DNA from: QQUJ01 sp050287605 | GTDB lineage: Bacteria > Pseudomonadota > Gammaproteobacteria > QQUJ01 | Reading direction: 5' to 3' | Length of the DNA: 64,000 nucleotides | Assembly (NCBI GenBank): GCA_050287605.1 | Contig: JBNKCG010000018.1 | Location: 62,001 to 126,000, forward strand | In this document: positions 43,242 to 52,864 of the stretch, piece after piece | How positions within the stretch are numbered: the first letter of the stretch is position 1 | Layout of the letters: every line of letters starts with the position of its first letter | Notes under the pieces: model-generated | Database searches by the model: none | The model's input: only the letters and a program-made list of their open reading frames with translations | Told to the model about the DNA's origin: nothing | Position numbers and translations under genes: made by a program

Positions 43242-46221
43242 CATCGGCCAGCTGTTCCTGGCCGTTGTCGCCTATCTGGCCCTGCTGTTTCTCATCGCCT
43301 ATGCGGTAGATCGCGGCTGGATTCCGAGCAGTGTCGCGCGGCACCCGCTGACCTACGTCCTCTCCCTGGGGGTTTACGCGACATCGTGGTCGTATTACGG
43401 CAGCGTCGGGTTCGCCCAGACACAGGGATACAACTTCCTCACCATCTACCTGGGCGTCACCCTCGCCTTTGTCCTGACGCCTTTTCTTCTGCAGCCTATT
43501 CTGCGCCTGACGCGCGACTACCAGCTCAGCTCACTGGCCGACCTGTTTGCGTTCCGTTTCCGCAGCCAGGGCGCGGGAGTCCTGGTCACCATGTTCATGC
43601 TGGCCGGCGCCCTGCCCTACATCGCTTTGCAGATTCGCGCCGTGACCGAATCGCTGCGCATCCTGACCCAGGAGACCGACACCGGCGAGCTGGCACTCGG
43701 CTTCTGTTTCACCCTGACGGTGTTCGCCATCCTGTTCGGCGCCCGCCACATCTCGCCGCGCGACAAACACGAGGGGCTGGTGGTGGCCATCGCCTTCGAG
43801 TCGCTGGTCAAGCTGGTGACCCTGATGATGGTCGGCGTGTTCGCGGTTTTCGGGGTATTCGGCGGTTTCGGCAACCTCAACCAGTGGCTGGTGGATCACC
43901 CCGAGGCGCTAACGGCCTTGTACGAACCGGTCAAGGACGGTCCGTGGTCCACCTTCATGGTGCTCTCCTTCGCCGCTGCCTTCCTGTTGCCGCGTCAGTT
44001 CCACATGACCTTCGCGGAGAATATCGACGAACGCACGCTGCCCATCGCCAGCTGGGGATTTCCCCTCTACCTGCTGCTGCTGAACCTGTCGATCCCCGTC
44101 ATCCTGTGGGCCGGCACCAGCCTGAGCAACTCCAGCGAGGCCGATTACTTCGTGCTCAGCATCACGTTGAGCGGCGGCAACTCCCTGCTGCCGACGCTGG
44201 CCTTCCTGGGCGGCGTCAGCGCCGCCAGCGCGATGATGATCGTCACCACCCTTGCCCTGGCAGCCATGTGCCTCAACCACCTGTTGTTGCCGGCCAGCTA
44301 CCCCGACCCCCAGCTGGACATCTACCGCTGGCTGCTGTGGGGCCGACGCATCCTGATCGCGGTGATCGTGTTCACCGGCTACTTCTTCTCGCTGCTGCTG
44401 GAAAGGCACCAGGGCCTGGTACAGCTCGGGCTGATCTCTTTCGTGGCGGTGGCCCAGTTCCTGCCCGGCATCATCGGCCTGCTCTACTGGCCGCGCGCCA
44501 CCGCCTGGGGCTTCATCGCGGGCCTGCTGGGAGGCGGCGCGGTGTGGGCCATGACGCTGCTCTTTCCGCTGCTCAAGACCAGCGGTTTCCTCACCTACGA
44601 CTTCGACGTCGAGACCCTGATGCAGGCCACCGGACAGGACAAGTGGACCTTCTCCACCTTCTGGTCGCTGCTCATCAACGGGGTGATCTTCTTTGGCGTC
44701 TCGCTGCTGACCCGCCAATCGCGCGAGGAGCAGGATGCCGCCAACGCCTGCTGCCGCCACATCCTGGTCCCTGCCAGCGGCGCGCTCACGGCGTTTTCGC
44801 CGGATCAATACCGCGAGCAACTGGCGCGCTACATGGGCGAAGTAGCCGCCAACAAAGAGGTCACCCAGGCGTTGCGCGATCTGACCATGGGCAACCAGGA
44901 GCGCCGCCCCGCTCAACTGCGCCGGCTGCGCGATCAGATCGAGCGCAACCTCTCAGGCCTGGTCGGACCGCAGATGGCGCGCATGTTCGTGGACAACCCC
45001 ATCAAGATGAGCAGCCGCGCCCAGAGCGCGCTGGCCGACGGCATGCGCTTCATCGAAGAGCGCGTCGAAGAGTCGCGCATCGAACTCCAGGGCCTGGCCG
45101 CCGAGCTGGACGCGCTGCGCCGCTACCACCGCCAGATCCTGCAGGACCTGCCGCTGGGCGTCTGCTCGCTGGGACCGAACCAGGAGATCGTGGTCTGGAA
45201 CCTGGCCATGGAGCTGCTCTCGGGTATCGAGCGCAACGAGGTGCTGGCCACGCCCATCCAGGAGTTGCCGGCACCGTGGGGACAGCTGTTCAGTGATTTC
45301 ATCCACACCAAGGACCGTCACCTGCATAAGCAGCGCATCACCCTGGAGGGGCGCACCCGCTGGCTCAATCTGCACAAGGCGGCCATCGAGACCCTGCCCA
45401 ATCGCTACCGCCGCGAACGCGATGAAACCGACCGCAGCGGCCTGGTGCTGCTGGTGGAGGACCTGACCGACCTGCAGCTGCTCGAAGACGAGCTGATGCA
45501 CAGCGAGCGCCTCGCCTCCATCGGACGCCTGGCCGCCGGCGTCGCGCACGAGATCGGCAACCCCGTCACCGGGATCGCCTGCCTGGCGCAGAACCTGCGC
45601 GACGAGCACGATGTCGACCAGGTCAAGGACCATGTGACGCGCATCCTGGAGCAGACTCAGCGTATCGGCGACATCGTGCATTCGCTGGTCTCGTTCAGTC
45701 ACGGCGGTATGCCCGACGGTTCAGCCAGCACCGATTTCGACCTGCAGGAATGCGCCGAAGAGGCGGTGCGCCTGGTGCGCCTCAGTCACGCCGGCAAGCA
45801 GGCCGAACTGCAGAACCGCTGCGACTCCGGACTGCAATTGCACGGCGACCGGCAGCGCCTGATCCAGGTCTTCGTCAACCTGCTCACCAACGCCTGCGAC
45901 GCCTCCGCACCCGGCGATCGCGTCGTTCTCTCCGCGCAGCTCGACGGCGAGCGGATCCGTATCGAAGTGCGGGATCAGGGCTGCGGCATCCCGCTGGAAC
46001 TGCAGGAGCAGATCTTCGAGCCGTTCTTCACCACCAAAGAACCCGGCAAAGGCACCGGCCTGGGTCTGCCGTTGGTCTACAGCATCGTGCAGGATCACGG
46101 CGGCAGCATTCAGATCGACAGTGAACCGGGCCACGGAGCGCGCTTCATCATCCGCCTGCCCATCAATGGCGCCGGCGACGCGGTCGCGCCGACCCGCACC
46201 GAAGGAGCCGCCAGCTCATGA
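43231..46221 (+). CDS. cbrA: CbrA-type histidine kinase with SLC5 transporter domain
   Basis: 996-aa fusion: N-terminal sodium/solute symporter-like domain with about 12-13 membrane helices (to about residue 500), a coiled linker, a PAS-like domain (about 630-740), and a histidine kinase with phospho-acceptor His773 (GRLAAGVAHEIGNP). The ATPase motifs are NACDAS, DQGCGIPLELQEQIFEPFFTT and GTGLGLPLVYSI. In Pseudomonas CbrA senses histidine and related carbon sources and signals to CbrB. The kinase stop overlaps the cbrB start by four bases. Confidence 0.93.
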   Translation: MNFDIGQLFLAVVAYLALLFLIAYAVDRGWIPSSVARHPLTYVLSLGVYATSWSYYGSVGFAQTQGYNFLTIYLGVTLAFVLTPFLLQPILRLTRDYQLSSLADLFAFRFRSQGAGVLVTMFMLAGALPYIALQIRAVTESLRILTQETDTGELALGFCFTLTVFAILFGARHISPRDKHEGLVVAIAFESLVKLVTLMMVGVFAVFGVFGGFGNLNQWLVDHPEALTALYEPVKDGPWSTFMVLSFAAAFLLPRQFHMTFAENIDERTLPIASWGFPLYLLLLNLSIPVILWAGTSLSNSSEADYFVLSITLSGGNSLLPTLAFLGGVSAASAMMIVTTLALAAMCLNHLLLPASYPDPQLDIYRWLLWGRRILIAVIVFTGYFFSLLLERHQGLVQLGLISFVAVAQFLPGIIGLLYWPRATAWGFIAGLLGGGAVWAMTLLFPLLKTSGFLTYDFDVETLMQATGQDKWTFSTFWSLLINGVIFFGVSLLTRQSREEQDAANACCRHILVPASGALTAFSPDQYREQLARYMGEVAANKEVTQALRDLTMGNQERRPAQLRRLRDQIERNLSGLVGPQMARMFVDNPIKMSSRAQSALADGMRFIEERVEESRIELQGLAAELDALRRYHRQILQDLPLGVCSLGPNQEIVVWNLAMELLSGIERNEVLATPIQELPAPWGQLFSDFIHTKDRHLHKQRITLEGRTRWLNLHKAAIETLPNRYRRERDETDRSGLVLLVEDLTDLQLLEDELMHSERLASIGRLAAGVAHEIGNPVTGIACLAQNLRDEHDVDQVKDHVTRILEQTQRIGDIVHSLVSFSHGGMPDGSASTDFDLQECAEEAVRLVRLSHAGKQAELQNRCDSGLQLHGDRQRLIQVFVNLLTNACDASAPGDRVVLSAQLDGERIRIEVRDQGCGIPLELQEQIFEPFFTTKEPGKGTGLGLPLVYSIVQDHGGSIQIDSEPGHGARFIIRLPINGAGDAVAPTRTEGAASS

Positions 46222-47561
46222 ACCGCATCCTCATCGTCGAGGACGAGACCGTCATTCGCCAAGCGTTGCACCGCCTGCTGGAACGCAACGGCTACGAAGT
46301 GGCCGAGGCGGGTTCGGTCGCCGAAGCGCAGGAGACCCACGACCTGAGTTCGTTTGATCTGGTGATCGCCGACCTGCGCCTGCCGGGAACGCCGGGCACC
46401 GACATCATCGCCCTGTGCGAGGACACCCCGGTAGTGATCATGACCAGCTACGCTAGCGTGCGTTCCGCTGTGGAGTCGATGAAACAGGGCGCCGCCGACT
46501 ACATCGCCAAGCCCTTCGACCACGACGAGATGCTGCTGCTGGTAGAACGCCTGCTGCAGCGCAACCGCCTGGCGCGCCAGAACGTCGCCCTCAAGCACGA
46601 TCTGGAGCGCAGCTACCCGGTATCGGGCCTGGTAGGCGACTGCCCCCCCATGAAGGAGGTCTTCAGTCGCATCGCCAAGGTGGCCCCCACCGACACCACG
46701 GTACTGATTCTCGGCGAATCGGGCACCGGCAAGGAACTGGTGGCGCGCGCCCTGCACGAGACCAGCCAGCGCAAGGACGGCCCCATCATCACCGTCAACT
46801 GTGCCGCCATCCCCGACACGCTCATCGAATCCGAGCTGTTCGGCCACGAAAAAGGGGCCTTCACCGGTGCGATCGGCACGCGCCACGGCCTGGTGGAGGC
46901 AGCCGACGGGGGAACGCTGTTTCTCGACGAAATCGGCGAGCTGCCACTCCCCGCCCAGGGGCGCCTGCTGCGGGTATTGCAGGAGGGAGAGATCCGCCGC
47001 ATCGGCTCGCCGCACGAGCGCAAGGTCAACGTGCGGCTGATCGCCGCGACCCACCGCGATCTGCAACAGCAGGTGAAGACGGGCGAATTTCGCGAAGACC
47101 TCTATTTCCGGCTGCGAGTGATGGAGATTCACCTCCCGGCACTGCGCGAACGCGGCGAAGACCTGGGCAAGCTGGCCGAGTTCCTGCTCGAAAAGAGTTG
47201 CCGGCGCCTCAACCGCGCCCCGCTGCACTTCACGCCGGCCGCCATGGAGACCTTGCTGCGCTACACCTGGCCGGGCAACGTGCGCGAAATGGAAAACGCC
47301 ATCGAGCGCGCCGTCATCCTCTCCGACGGCAACGACATTACTCCCGAGACGCTCTCCATTGAGCCGGCGAAATCCACACCCGATGCGGCCCCGGAACAAG
47401 CGGCGGGCGGCCCCGCCCTTTCGCTAGAGGACTATTTCCGGCGCTTCGTGATCGAGCACCAGGACGAGCTCACCGAAACCGAATTGGCGAAGCAGCTGGG
47501 CATTAGCCGCAAGGCCCTGTGGGAGAAGCGCCAGCGCTTGGGGATTCCACGCAACCGGTGA
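46218..47561 (+). CDS. cbrB: CbrB-type sigma-54 activator response regulator
   Basis: 447 aa: receiver (Asp52 in VIADLRLPG), AAA+ domain with Walker A GESGTGKE (166-173) and the sigma-54 contact loop GAFTGA (213-218), then a Fis-type HTH (LAKQLGISRKALWEKRQRLG). It needs sigma-54 to activate transcription. Coupled to cbrA. In Pseudomonas it drives the sRNA crcZ and several carbon-use genes. Confidence 0.94.
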   Translation: MNRILIVEDETVIRQALHRLLERNGYEVAEAGSVAEAQETHDLSSFDLVIADLRLPGTPGTDIIALCEDTPVVIMTSYASVRSAVESMKQGAADYIAKPFDHDEMLLLVERLLQRNRLARQNVALKHDLERSYPVSGLVGDCPPMKEVFSRIAKVAPTDTTVLILGESGTGKELVARALHETSQRKDGPIITVNCAAIPDTLIESELFGHEKGAFTGAIGTRHGLVEAADGGTLFLDEIGELPLPAQGRLLRVLQEGEIRRIGSPHERKVNVRLIAATHRDLQQQVKTGEFREDLYFRLRVMEIHLPALRERGEDLGKLAEFLLEKSCRRLNRAPLHFTPAAMETLLRYTWPGNVREMENAIERAVILSDGNDITPETLSIEPAKSTPDAAPEQAAGGPALSLEDYFRRFVIEHQDELTETELAKQLGISRKALWEKRQRLGIPRNR

Positions 47562-48103
47562 CCCGTAGCGTCGCGGACAGGTCGTGTTTCGGGCAAGTGG
47601 TGTCTGCGCGGAGTCTGTCCCCAACGCAGGGGAATTTACGTAGGCGGCCATGGTTATAAACAAACGATATGACCATTGACAATATTGTTTATGGATAGAA
47701 AAATGACGGCGTCGTCCTCCGGCCGAGGGGGTGGCGTGTGCACCGCACCCAAACGCAAACGGGCGACGCGTCAACGCGCTGAAGGCGTGGCGGTGCAGCG
47801 CACACCGGCTAGGTCCTGGCAAATCCCGTTGACACCGGATGGGGCGGTGGCGCCAGCGGCCACGGGAGGGTAGTATTCCCCGATAATCCAATCATTTATA
47901 CCGTTCCCAACGGCGCATTGCCCACGCTCGGTGGCCACCGGGTCGAGGTCAGCAGTTGGGACAAAGAGCGTCGTAGCTCAGCATAGGCCCAGAGGCGCAT
48001 CAAGCGTCCGCGGGACCCGGAGTCGGGTACCCGCAGCCACGAACACAGCCAAATCCGCTAGTTTCGACGGCGGGTTGAGAAAACCAGCAGAGGAGAGAGA
48101 GGC
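47562..48103 (+). other. 542-base non-coding gap between cbrB and acs
   Basis: No credible protein is encoded; a 65-codon frame at 47676 has no recognised family or ribosome-binding site. Seen here: an AT-rich island with an inverted repeat (47656-47692), a 7-base inverted repeat TCCCAAC/GTTGGGA (47905-47911 and 47955-47961) enclosing a perfect 10-base palindrome GGTGGCCACC (47930-47939), and a hairpin ACCCG/CGGGT (48015-48028). In Pseudomonas this position after cbrB holds the crcZ sRNA. No CA-rich AACAACAA motifs or clear sigma-54 promoter were found. Confidence 0.5.
47656..47692. repeat. AT-rich inverted repeat, possible operator or promoter island
   Basis: ATAAACAA (47656-47663) and TTGTTTAT (47685-47692) are perfect inverted arms with a 21-base spacer in a short AT-rich island. 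The spacer and right arm contain TTGACA (47677-47682), but no well-placed -10 was found. Distance to the acs start is about 410 bases. Confidence 0.45.
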
Positions 48104-50041
48104 ATGTCTGAAGTACACGTCTATGACGTCCCGGCGGAGTTCGCCGCGAAAGCCCACATCAACGAAGAGAAATACCAGGCGATGTACCAACGCTCGGTAG
48201 ACGACCCTGAGGGCTTCTGGGCGGAGCAGGCTGAACAGTTCATCACCTGGTTCAAGCCGTGGGACAAGGTCACAGAGCACGACTACAACAAAGGCCACAT
48301 CCGCTGGTTCGAAGGCGCCAAGCTGAACGCCTCCTACAACTGCCTGGACCGCCACCTGGAAAGCCGCGGTGATCAGGTGGCCATCATCTGGGAAGGCGAC
48401 GATCCCAGTGTTGATCGCAAGATCACCTACCGCGAACTGCACGGCGATGTGTGCAAGTTTGCCAACGTCCTCAAGGCGCGCGGCGTCAAAAAAGGCGACC
48501 GCGTCTCCATCTACATGCCGATGATCCCCGAGGTGGCGGTGGCCATGCTGGCCTGTACCCGTATCGGCGCCATCCACTCCATCGTGTTCGGCGGATTTTC
48601 CCCGGAATCGCTCAAGGACCGTATCCTCGACTCCGATTGCCGCGTGGTCATCACCGCTGACGAGGGGTTGCGCGGCGGCAAAAGGGTGCCGCTCAAGATC
48701 AACACCGACAAGGCGCTGCTCGACTGCCCCAACGTGCACTCGGTGATCGTGGTCAAGCACACCGGAGGTGACATCCCCTGGCACGAGGCGCGCGACGTCG
48801 GGTACCAGGAGGCGATGGCCGAGGCCAGCAGCGGCTGCCCCGCCGAAGAGATGGATGCCGAAGATCCACTGTTCATCCTCTACACCTCGGGATCCACCGG
48901 CAAACCCAAGGGCGTGCTTCACACTACGGGCGGCTACATGCTCTACACCGCCATGACCCACAAGTACATCTTCGATTACCACGACGGCGACATTTATTGG
49001 TGTACGGCCGACGTGGGTTGGGTAACCGGCCACTCCTACATCATCTACGGCCCGCTGGCCAACGGCGCGACCACCTTGATGTTCGAAGGCGTGCCCAACT
49101 ACCCCAGCCACTCCCGCTTCTGGGATGTGGTGGACAAGCACAACGTCAACATCTTCTACACCGCCCCCACCGCCATCCGCGCGCTCATGGGTCAGGGCAA
49201 CGAGTTCGTCACCCGCACCTCGCGCAAGAGCCTGAAGCTGCTGGGCACGGTGGGCGAACCCATCAACCCCGAAGCGTGGGAGTGGTACTACAACATTGTC
49301 GGCGAGCAGCGCTGCCCCATCGTTGACACCTGGTGGCAAACGGAGACCGGCGGCATCCTGATCTCGCCGCTGCCGGGCTGTACCGCGCTCAAGCCCGGTT
49401 CCGCCACGCGCCCCTTCTTCGGCGTGATCCCGGAACTGGTGGATGCCGACGGCAACGTGCTGGAAGGCGCCACCTCCGGCAACCTGGTGATCACCCGTCC
49501 CTGGCCCGCGCAGATGCGCACCGTTTACGGTGACCACCAGCGCTTCATCGACACCTACTTCAGCGCCTACCCGGGTAAGTACTTCACCGGCGACGGCGCG
49601 CGTCGCGACGAAGACGACTACTACTGGATCACCGGCCGCGTGGACGACGTGATCAACGTTTCCGGCCACCGTATGGGTACCGCCGAGGTGGAGAGCGCGC
49701 TGGTGCTGCACGAAGCCGTTGCCGAAGCGGCGGTGGTGGGCTACCCCCACGACATCAAGGGCCAGGGTATCTACGCCTACGTGACGCTGATGACCGGCAT
49801 CGAGCCCAGCGACGAGCTGAAGAAGGAACTGGTGCACTTGGTGCGTAGCGAAATCGGTCCCATCGCCTCGCCGGATGTCATCCAATGGGCACCGGGATTG
49901 CCCAAGACCCGCTCGGGCAAAATCATGCGTCGCATCCTGCGCAAGATCGCGGCCAACGAGATCGACACGCTGGGCGACACCACCACCCTGGCCGATCCCA
50001 CCGTGGTCGATCATCTCATCGACAACCGCGCCAGCAAGTAA
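48104..50041 (+). CDS. acs: Acetyl-CoA synthetase
   Basis: AMP-forming enzyme that activates acetate to acetyl-CoA. 645 aa: ACS_N at the N-terminus, P-loop YTSGSTGKPKGVLH, VTGHSYIIYGPL, GEPINPEAWEWYY, and a C-terminal domain with RSGK Lys606, the residue regulated by acetylation in characterised Acs. Start ATG 48104 has a strong AGGAGAGAG site. Ends in a strong terminator. Follows cbrAB by a long non-coding gap. Confidence 0.97.
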   Translation: MSEVHVYDVPAEFAAKAHINEEKYQAMYQRSVDDPEGFWAEQAEQFITWFKPWDKVTEHDYNKGHIRWFEGAKLNASYNCLDRHLESRGDQVAIIWEGDDPSVDRKITYRELHGDVCKFANVLKARGVKKGDRVSIYMPMIPEVAVAMLACTRIGAIHSIVFGGFSPESLKDRILDSDCRVVITADEGLRGGKRVPLKINTDKALLDCPNVHSVIVVKHTGGDIPWHEARDVGYQEAMAEASSGCPAEEMDAEDPLFILYTSGSTGKPKGVLHTTGGYMLYTAMTHKYIFDYHDGDIYWCTADVGWVTGHSYIIYGPLANGATTLMFEGVPNYPSHSRFWDVVDKHNVNIFYTAPTAIRALMGQGNEFVTRTSRKSLKLLGTVGEPINPEAWEWYYNIVGEQRCPIVDTWWQTETGGILISPLPGCTALKPGSATRPFFGVIPELVDADGNVLEGATSGNLVITRPWPAQMRTVYGDHQRFIDTYFSAYPGKYFTGDGARRDEDDYYWITGRVDDVINVSGHRMGTAEVESALVLHEAVAEAAVVGYPHDIKGQGIYAYVTLMTGIEPSDELKKELVHLVRSEIGPIASPDVIQWAPGLPKTRSGKIMRRILRKIAANEIDTLGDTTTLADPTVVDHLIDNRASK

Positions 50042-50054
50042 CCGCACCAACCCG

Positions 50055-50085
50055 GCCCGGCCGCTTCGGCGGCCGGGCTTTTTTT
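50055..50085 (+). terminator. Strong intrinsic terminator after acs
   Basis: GCCCGGCCGC (50055-50064), TTCG tetraloop, GCGGCCGGGC (50069-50078), then T7. A perfect 10-bp stem, 14 bases after the acs stop. Confidence 0.95.
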
Positions 50086-50138
50086 CTTCGGGCCTCTCCC
50101 GACGGGGCGCTAAACGAGCGGGCTAGCCACCCACCATC

Positions 50139-50519
50139 TCACTGCGCGCGGCCAGTCTCGAGGAGCCCGCGCACCCGATCCAGCAACTCCCGCGTAGCGA
50201 AGGGTTTGGTGATGTAGTCGTCGGCGCCCAGCGCCAGCCCTTTTTCCCGCTCCACCTGGCGACCCTTGGCCGTCAGCATCAGAATCACTACGTCGTTCAG
50301 TTCTGGATCACTGCGCACGGCCTCGCACACCTCGTAGCCATCCATGCGCGGCATCATCACGTCGAGCAGCACCAGGTGCGGTTTAGTCTGGCGGATGGCC
50401 TGCATCGCCTCCTCGCCGTCGCTGGCGGTGCGCACCCGGTAGCCCTCCTTCGTCATCAGGAACTCCAGGGACAAGACGATGTTGGGCTCGTCGTCGACGA
50501 CCAGAATTTCCTCGGCCAT
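50139..50519 (-). CDS. Single-domain (receiver-only) response regulator
   Basis: 126 aa from ATG 50519: EILVVDDEP, phospho-acceptor Asp53 in LVLLDVMMPRMDG, and YITKPF with the conserved lysine. No output domain. It converges with acs. Similar receivers act as phosphate sinks or in kinase cascades, so a partner kinase elsewhere is expected. A longer frame reaches 50630, but the receiver starts at 50519. Its closeness to cbrAB and acs suggests acetate/carbon signalling. Confidence 0.88.
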   Translation of the reverse strand: MAEEILVVDDEPNIVLSLEFLMTKEGYRVRTASDGEEAMQAIRQTKPHLVLLDVMMPRMDGYEVCEAVRSDPELNDVVILMLTAKGRQVEREKGLALGADDYITKPFATRELLDRVRGLLETGRAQ

Positions 50520-50696
50520 GCTGAATACCCTCCCACGCTCGCACACCCAGCATGCTGCCTTGGGGCTGCAGCAGGCCGGTGACGCATCCGGATCGGCTTG
50601 GAGCCTTCGTTGATAGAAGCGCCACCACATCTACAGGTGTAACACAGATCGACCACACCGGTATGGCAAAAGGCGGCTGCGCATCTGCCATCAAGA

Positions 50697-50720
50697 AAAA
50701 AGGGGCCTCAGGCCCCTTTT
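50697..50720. terminator. Terminator at the 3' end of pnp
   Basis: AAAA-GGGGCC (50702-50707), loop TCA, GGCCCC (50711-50716), TTTT. Leftward transcript from pnp ends here; the structure also works rightward. Confidence 0.85.
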
Positions 50721-50740
50721 CTCCGATTGCGTAATGGACT

Positions 50741-52834
50741 CTACTCTTCGTTGACCGCCTTCATGCTGAGGCGGATACGGCCCTGCTTGTCCACCTCCAG
50801 GACCTTCACATTGATCACGTCGCCTTCGCTCAGCTTGTCGCTGACGTTCTGCACGCGCTCGTTGGAGATCTGGGAGATGTGCACCAGACCGTCGCGGCCC
50901 GGGAGAATGGTGACAAAGGCGCCGAAGTCCATCAGCTTGACCACCTTGCCTTCGTAGATCTTGCCCACTTCGACGTCGGCGGTGATCAGTTCGATGCGGC
51001 GGCGCGCCTCATCGGCATCGGCCTTGTTCACCGACGCGACGCGGATGGTCCCGTCATCGTCGATATCGATGGTGGTACCGGTCTCCTCGGTGATGGCGCG
51101 GATGGTGGAGCCACCCTTGCCGATGACGTCGCGGATCTTCTCCGGATCGATCTTGAACGCGGTGATGCGCGGTGCGAACTCGGACATTTCGGCACGCGGC
51201 GCCTGGATCACCTTGGCCATCTCGCCGAGGATGTGCATCCGCCCTTGCTGTGCCTGCGCCAGCGCGGCTTCCATGATCTCCTTGGTGATGCCCTCGATCT
51301 TGATGTCCATCTGCAGCGCGGTAACGCCCTGCTCGGTACCGGCCACCTTGAAATCCATGTCGCCGAGATGATCCTCGTCGCCCAGAATGTCGGTCAATAC
51401 CGCGAACCGGTCCTGCTCCTTGACCAGTCCCATGGCGATGCCGGCCACCGGTGCCTTGACGGGCACACCGGCATCCATCAGCGACAGGCTGGTGCCGCAC
51501 ACGCTAGCCATGGAGCTGGAGCCGTTGGATTCGGTGATCTCGGAAACCACGCGAATGGTATAGGGGAACTGGTCGCGGGTGGGCATCACCGCCTGAATAC
51601 CGCGCTTGGCGAGGCGGCCGTGGCCGATCTCGCGACGCTTGGGGCTGCCCATGAAGCCGGTTTCACCCACGCAGTAGGGCGGGAAGTTGTAGTGCAGCAT
51701 GAACGCCTGGCGGTATTCGCCTTCGATGGCGTCGATGATCTGCGCATCGCGATCGGTTCCCAGCGTGGTGGTCACGATGGCCTGGGTCTCGCCGCGCGTG
51801 AACAGCGCCGAACCGTGGGTACGCGGCAGCACGCCCACACGCACGTTGATGGGACGCACGGTACGCGTGTCACGACCATCGATGCGCGGTTCGCCATCCA
51901 GTACACGCTGGCGCACGATGCGCTTTTCCAGTTTGCTCACCGCGGAGCGCACATCCTCTTCGCTCCACTGCGGCTCGTCGCCCTGTACCAGCTGCTCGAC
52001 GGCGGCGCTGCGGATCTCGGCCACGCGCTGCTGACGGGCCATCTTGTCCTTGATCTGGTAGGCGGCGACCACGTCGGCCTCCACTGCCGCGGCAACCGCA
52101 GCGACCAGCGCATCATCGGTAGCCGGCACCTGCCAAGTCCAGGCCGGCTTGCCCGCCTCGGCGGCCAGTTCCTTGATCGCCTGGATGGCCACCTGCATCT
52201 GCTCGTGACCGAAGATGACCGCACCCAGCATGACCTCTTCGGGCAATTCGGCCGCTTCCGACTCCACCATCAGCACCGCATGCTCGGTACCGGCGACCAC
52301 CAGGTCGAGCTGCGATTCGGCGAGTTGCGAGGCCGAGGGGTTGAGCAGGTACTGCCCATCCTTGTAACCGACGCGGGCGCCGCCGATGGGGCCGTTGAAC
52401 GGCACCCCGGAGAGGGCGACGGCCGCCGACGCACCGAGCATAGCCGGGATGTCGGAATCGATCTCCGGGTCCATCGACATGACGGTGGTGATCACCTGCA
52501 CCTCGTTGTAGAACCCCTTAGGGAACAGCGGGCGCAGCGGACGATCGATGAGACGCGAGTTGAGCGTCTCCTTCTCGGAGGGACGACCTTCGCGTTTAAA
52601 GAAACCGCCGGGGATCTTGCCTCCGGCATAGGTCTTTTCCTGATAGTTGACGGTCAGCGGGAAGAAGTCGCGACCGGCGACCGCCTCCTGGCGGGCCACC
52701 ACCGTCGCCAATACGACGGTATCTCCCATGCTGATCATGACCGCACCGTCTGCCTGGCGTGCGATCTCTCCCGTCTCCATAGTGACCGTGTGGTCACCGT
52801 ACTGAAACTGCTTTTTGAATGATGTCACGAGCAT
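50741..52834 (-). CDS. pnp: Polynucleotide phosphorylase
   Basis: 3'-5' phosphorolytic exoribonuclease, part of the degradosome. 697 aa: two RNase PH domains (core residues FNRRGE/PTRDQFPYTIRVVSEI), KH domain (IRDVIGKGGSTIRAIT), and S1 domain (VGKIYEGKVVKLMDFGAFV). ATG 52834. Last of the rpsO-pnp unit, 30 bases after rpsO. Confidence 0.98.
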   Translation of the reverse strand: MLVTSFKKQFQYGDHTVTMETGEIARQADGAVMISMGDTVVLATVVARQEAVAGRDFFPLTVNYQEKTYAGGKIPGGFFKREGRPSEKETLNSRLIDRPLRPLFPKGFYNEVQVITTVMSMDPEIDSDIPAMLGASAAVALSGVPFNGPIGGARVGYKDGQYLLNPSASQLAESQLDLVVAGTEHAVLMVESEAAELPEEVMLGAVIFGHEQMQVAIQAIKELAAEAGKPAWTWQVPATDDALVAAVAAAVEADVVAAYQIKDKMARQQRVAEIRSAAVEQLVQGDEPQWSEEDVRSAVSKLEKRIVRQRVLDGEPRIDGRDTRTVRPINVRVGVLPRTHGSALFTRGETQAIVTTTLGTDRDAQIIDAIEGEYRQAFMLHYNFPPYCVGETGFMGSPKRREIGHGRLAKRGIQAVMPTRDQFPYTIRVVSEITESNGSSSMASVCGTSLSLMDAGVPVKAPVAGIAMGLVKEQDRFAVLTDILGDEDHLGDMDFKVAGTEQGVTALQMDIKIEGITKEIMEAALAQAQQGRMHILGEMAKVIQAPRAEMSEFAPRITAFKIDPEKIRDVIGKGGSTIRAITEETGTTIDIDDDGTIRVASVNKADADEARRRIELITADVEVGKIYEGKVVKLMDFGAFVTILPGRDGLVHISQISNERVQNVSDKLSEGDVINVKVLEVDKQGRIRLSMKAVNEE

Positions 52835-52864
52835 ACCTTCCGGCGCGGCTGGGCCGGCATTCGC

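Noticed and set aside
47731..47748. Possible sigma-54 promoter (TGGCGTGTGCACCGCA)
   Set aside because: GG and GC are 12 bases apart, but the TT of the -12 box is CC and the -24 box is only partly matched; too weak to call.
47676..47873. 65-aa frame before acs
   Set aside because: No ribosome-binding site, no family, and it crosses the repeats in the gap.
47562..48103. CrcZ sRNA orthologue
   Set aside because: Position fits, but no AACAACAA-like motifs are present and no promoter or terminator frames a transcript.
47978..50050. 690-aa open frame antisense to acs
   Set aside because: acs has full motifs and a ribosome-binding site; the opposite frame has none and is a GC-rich shadow.
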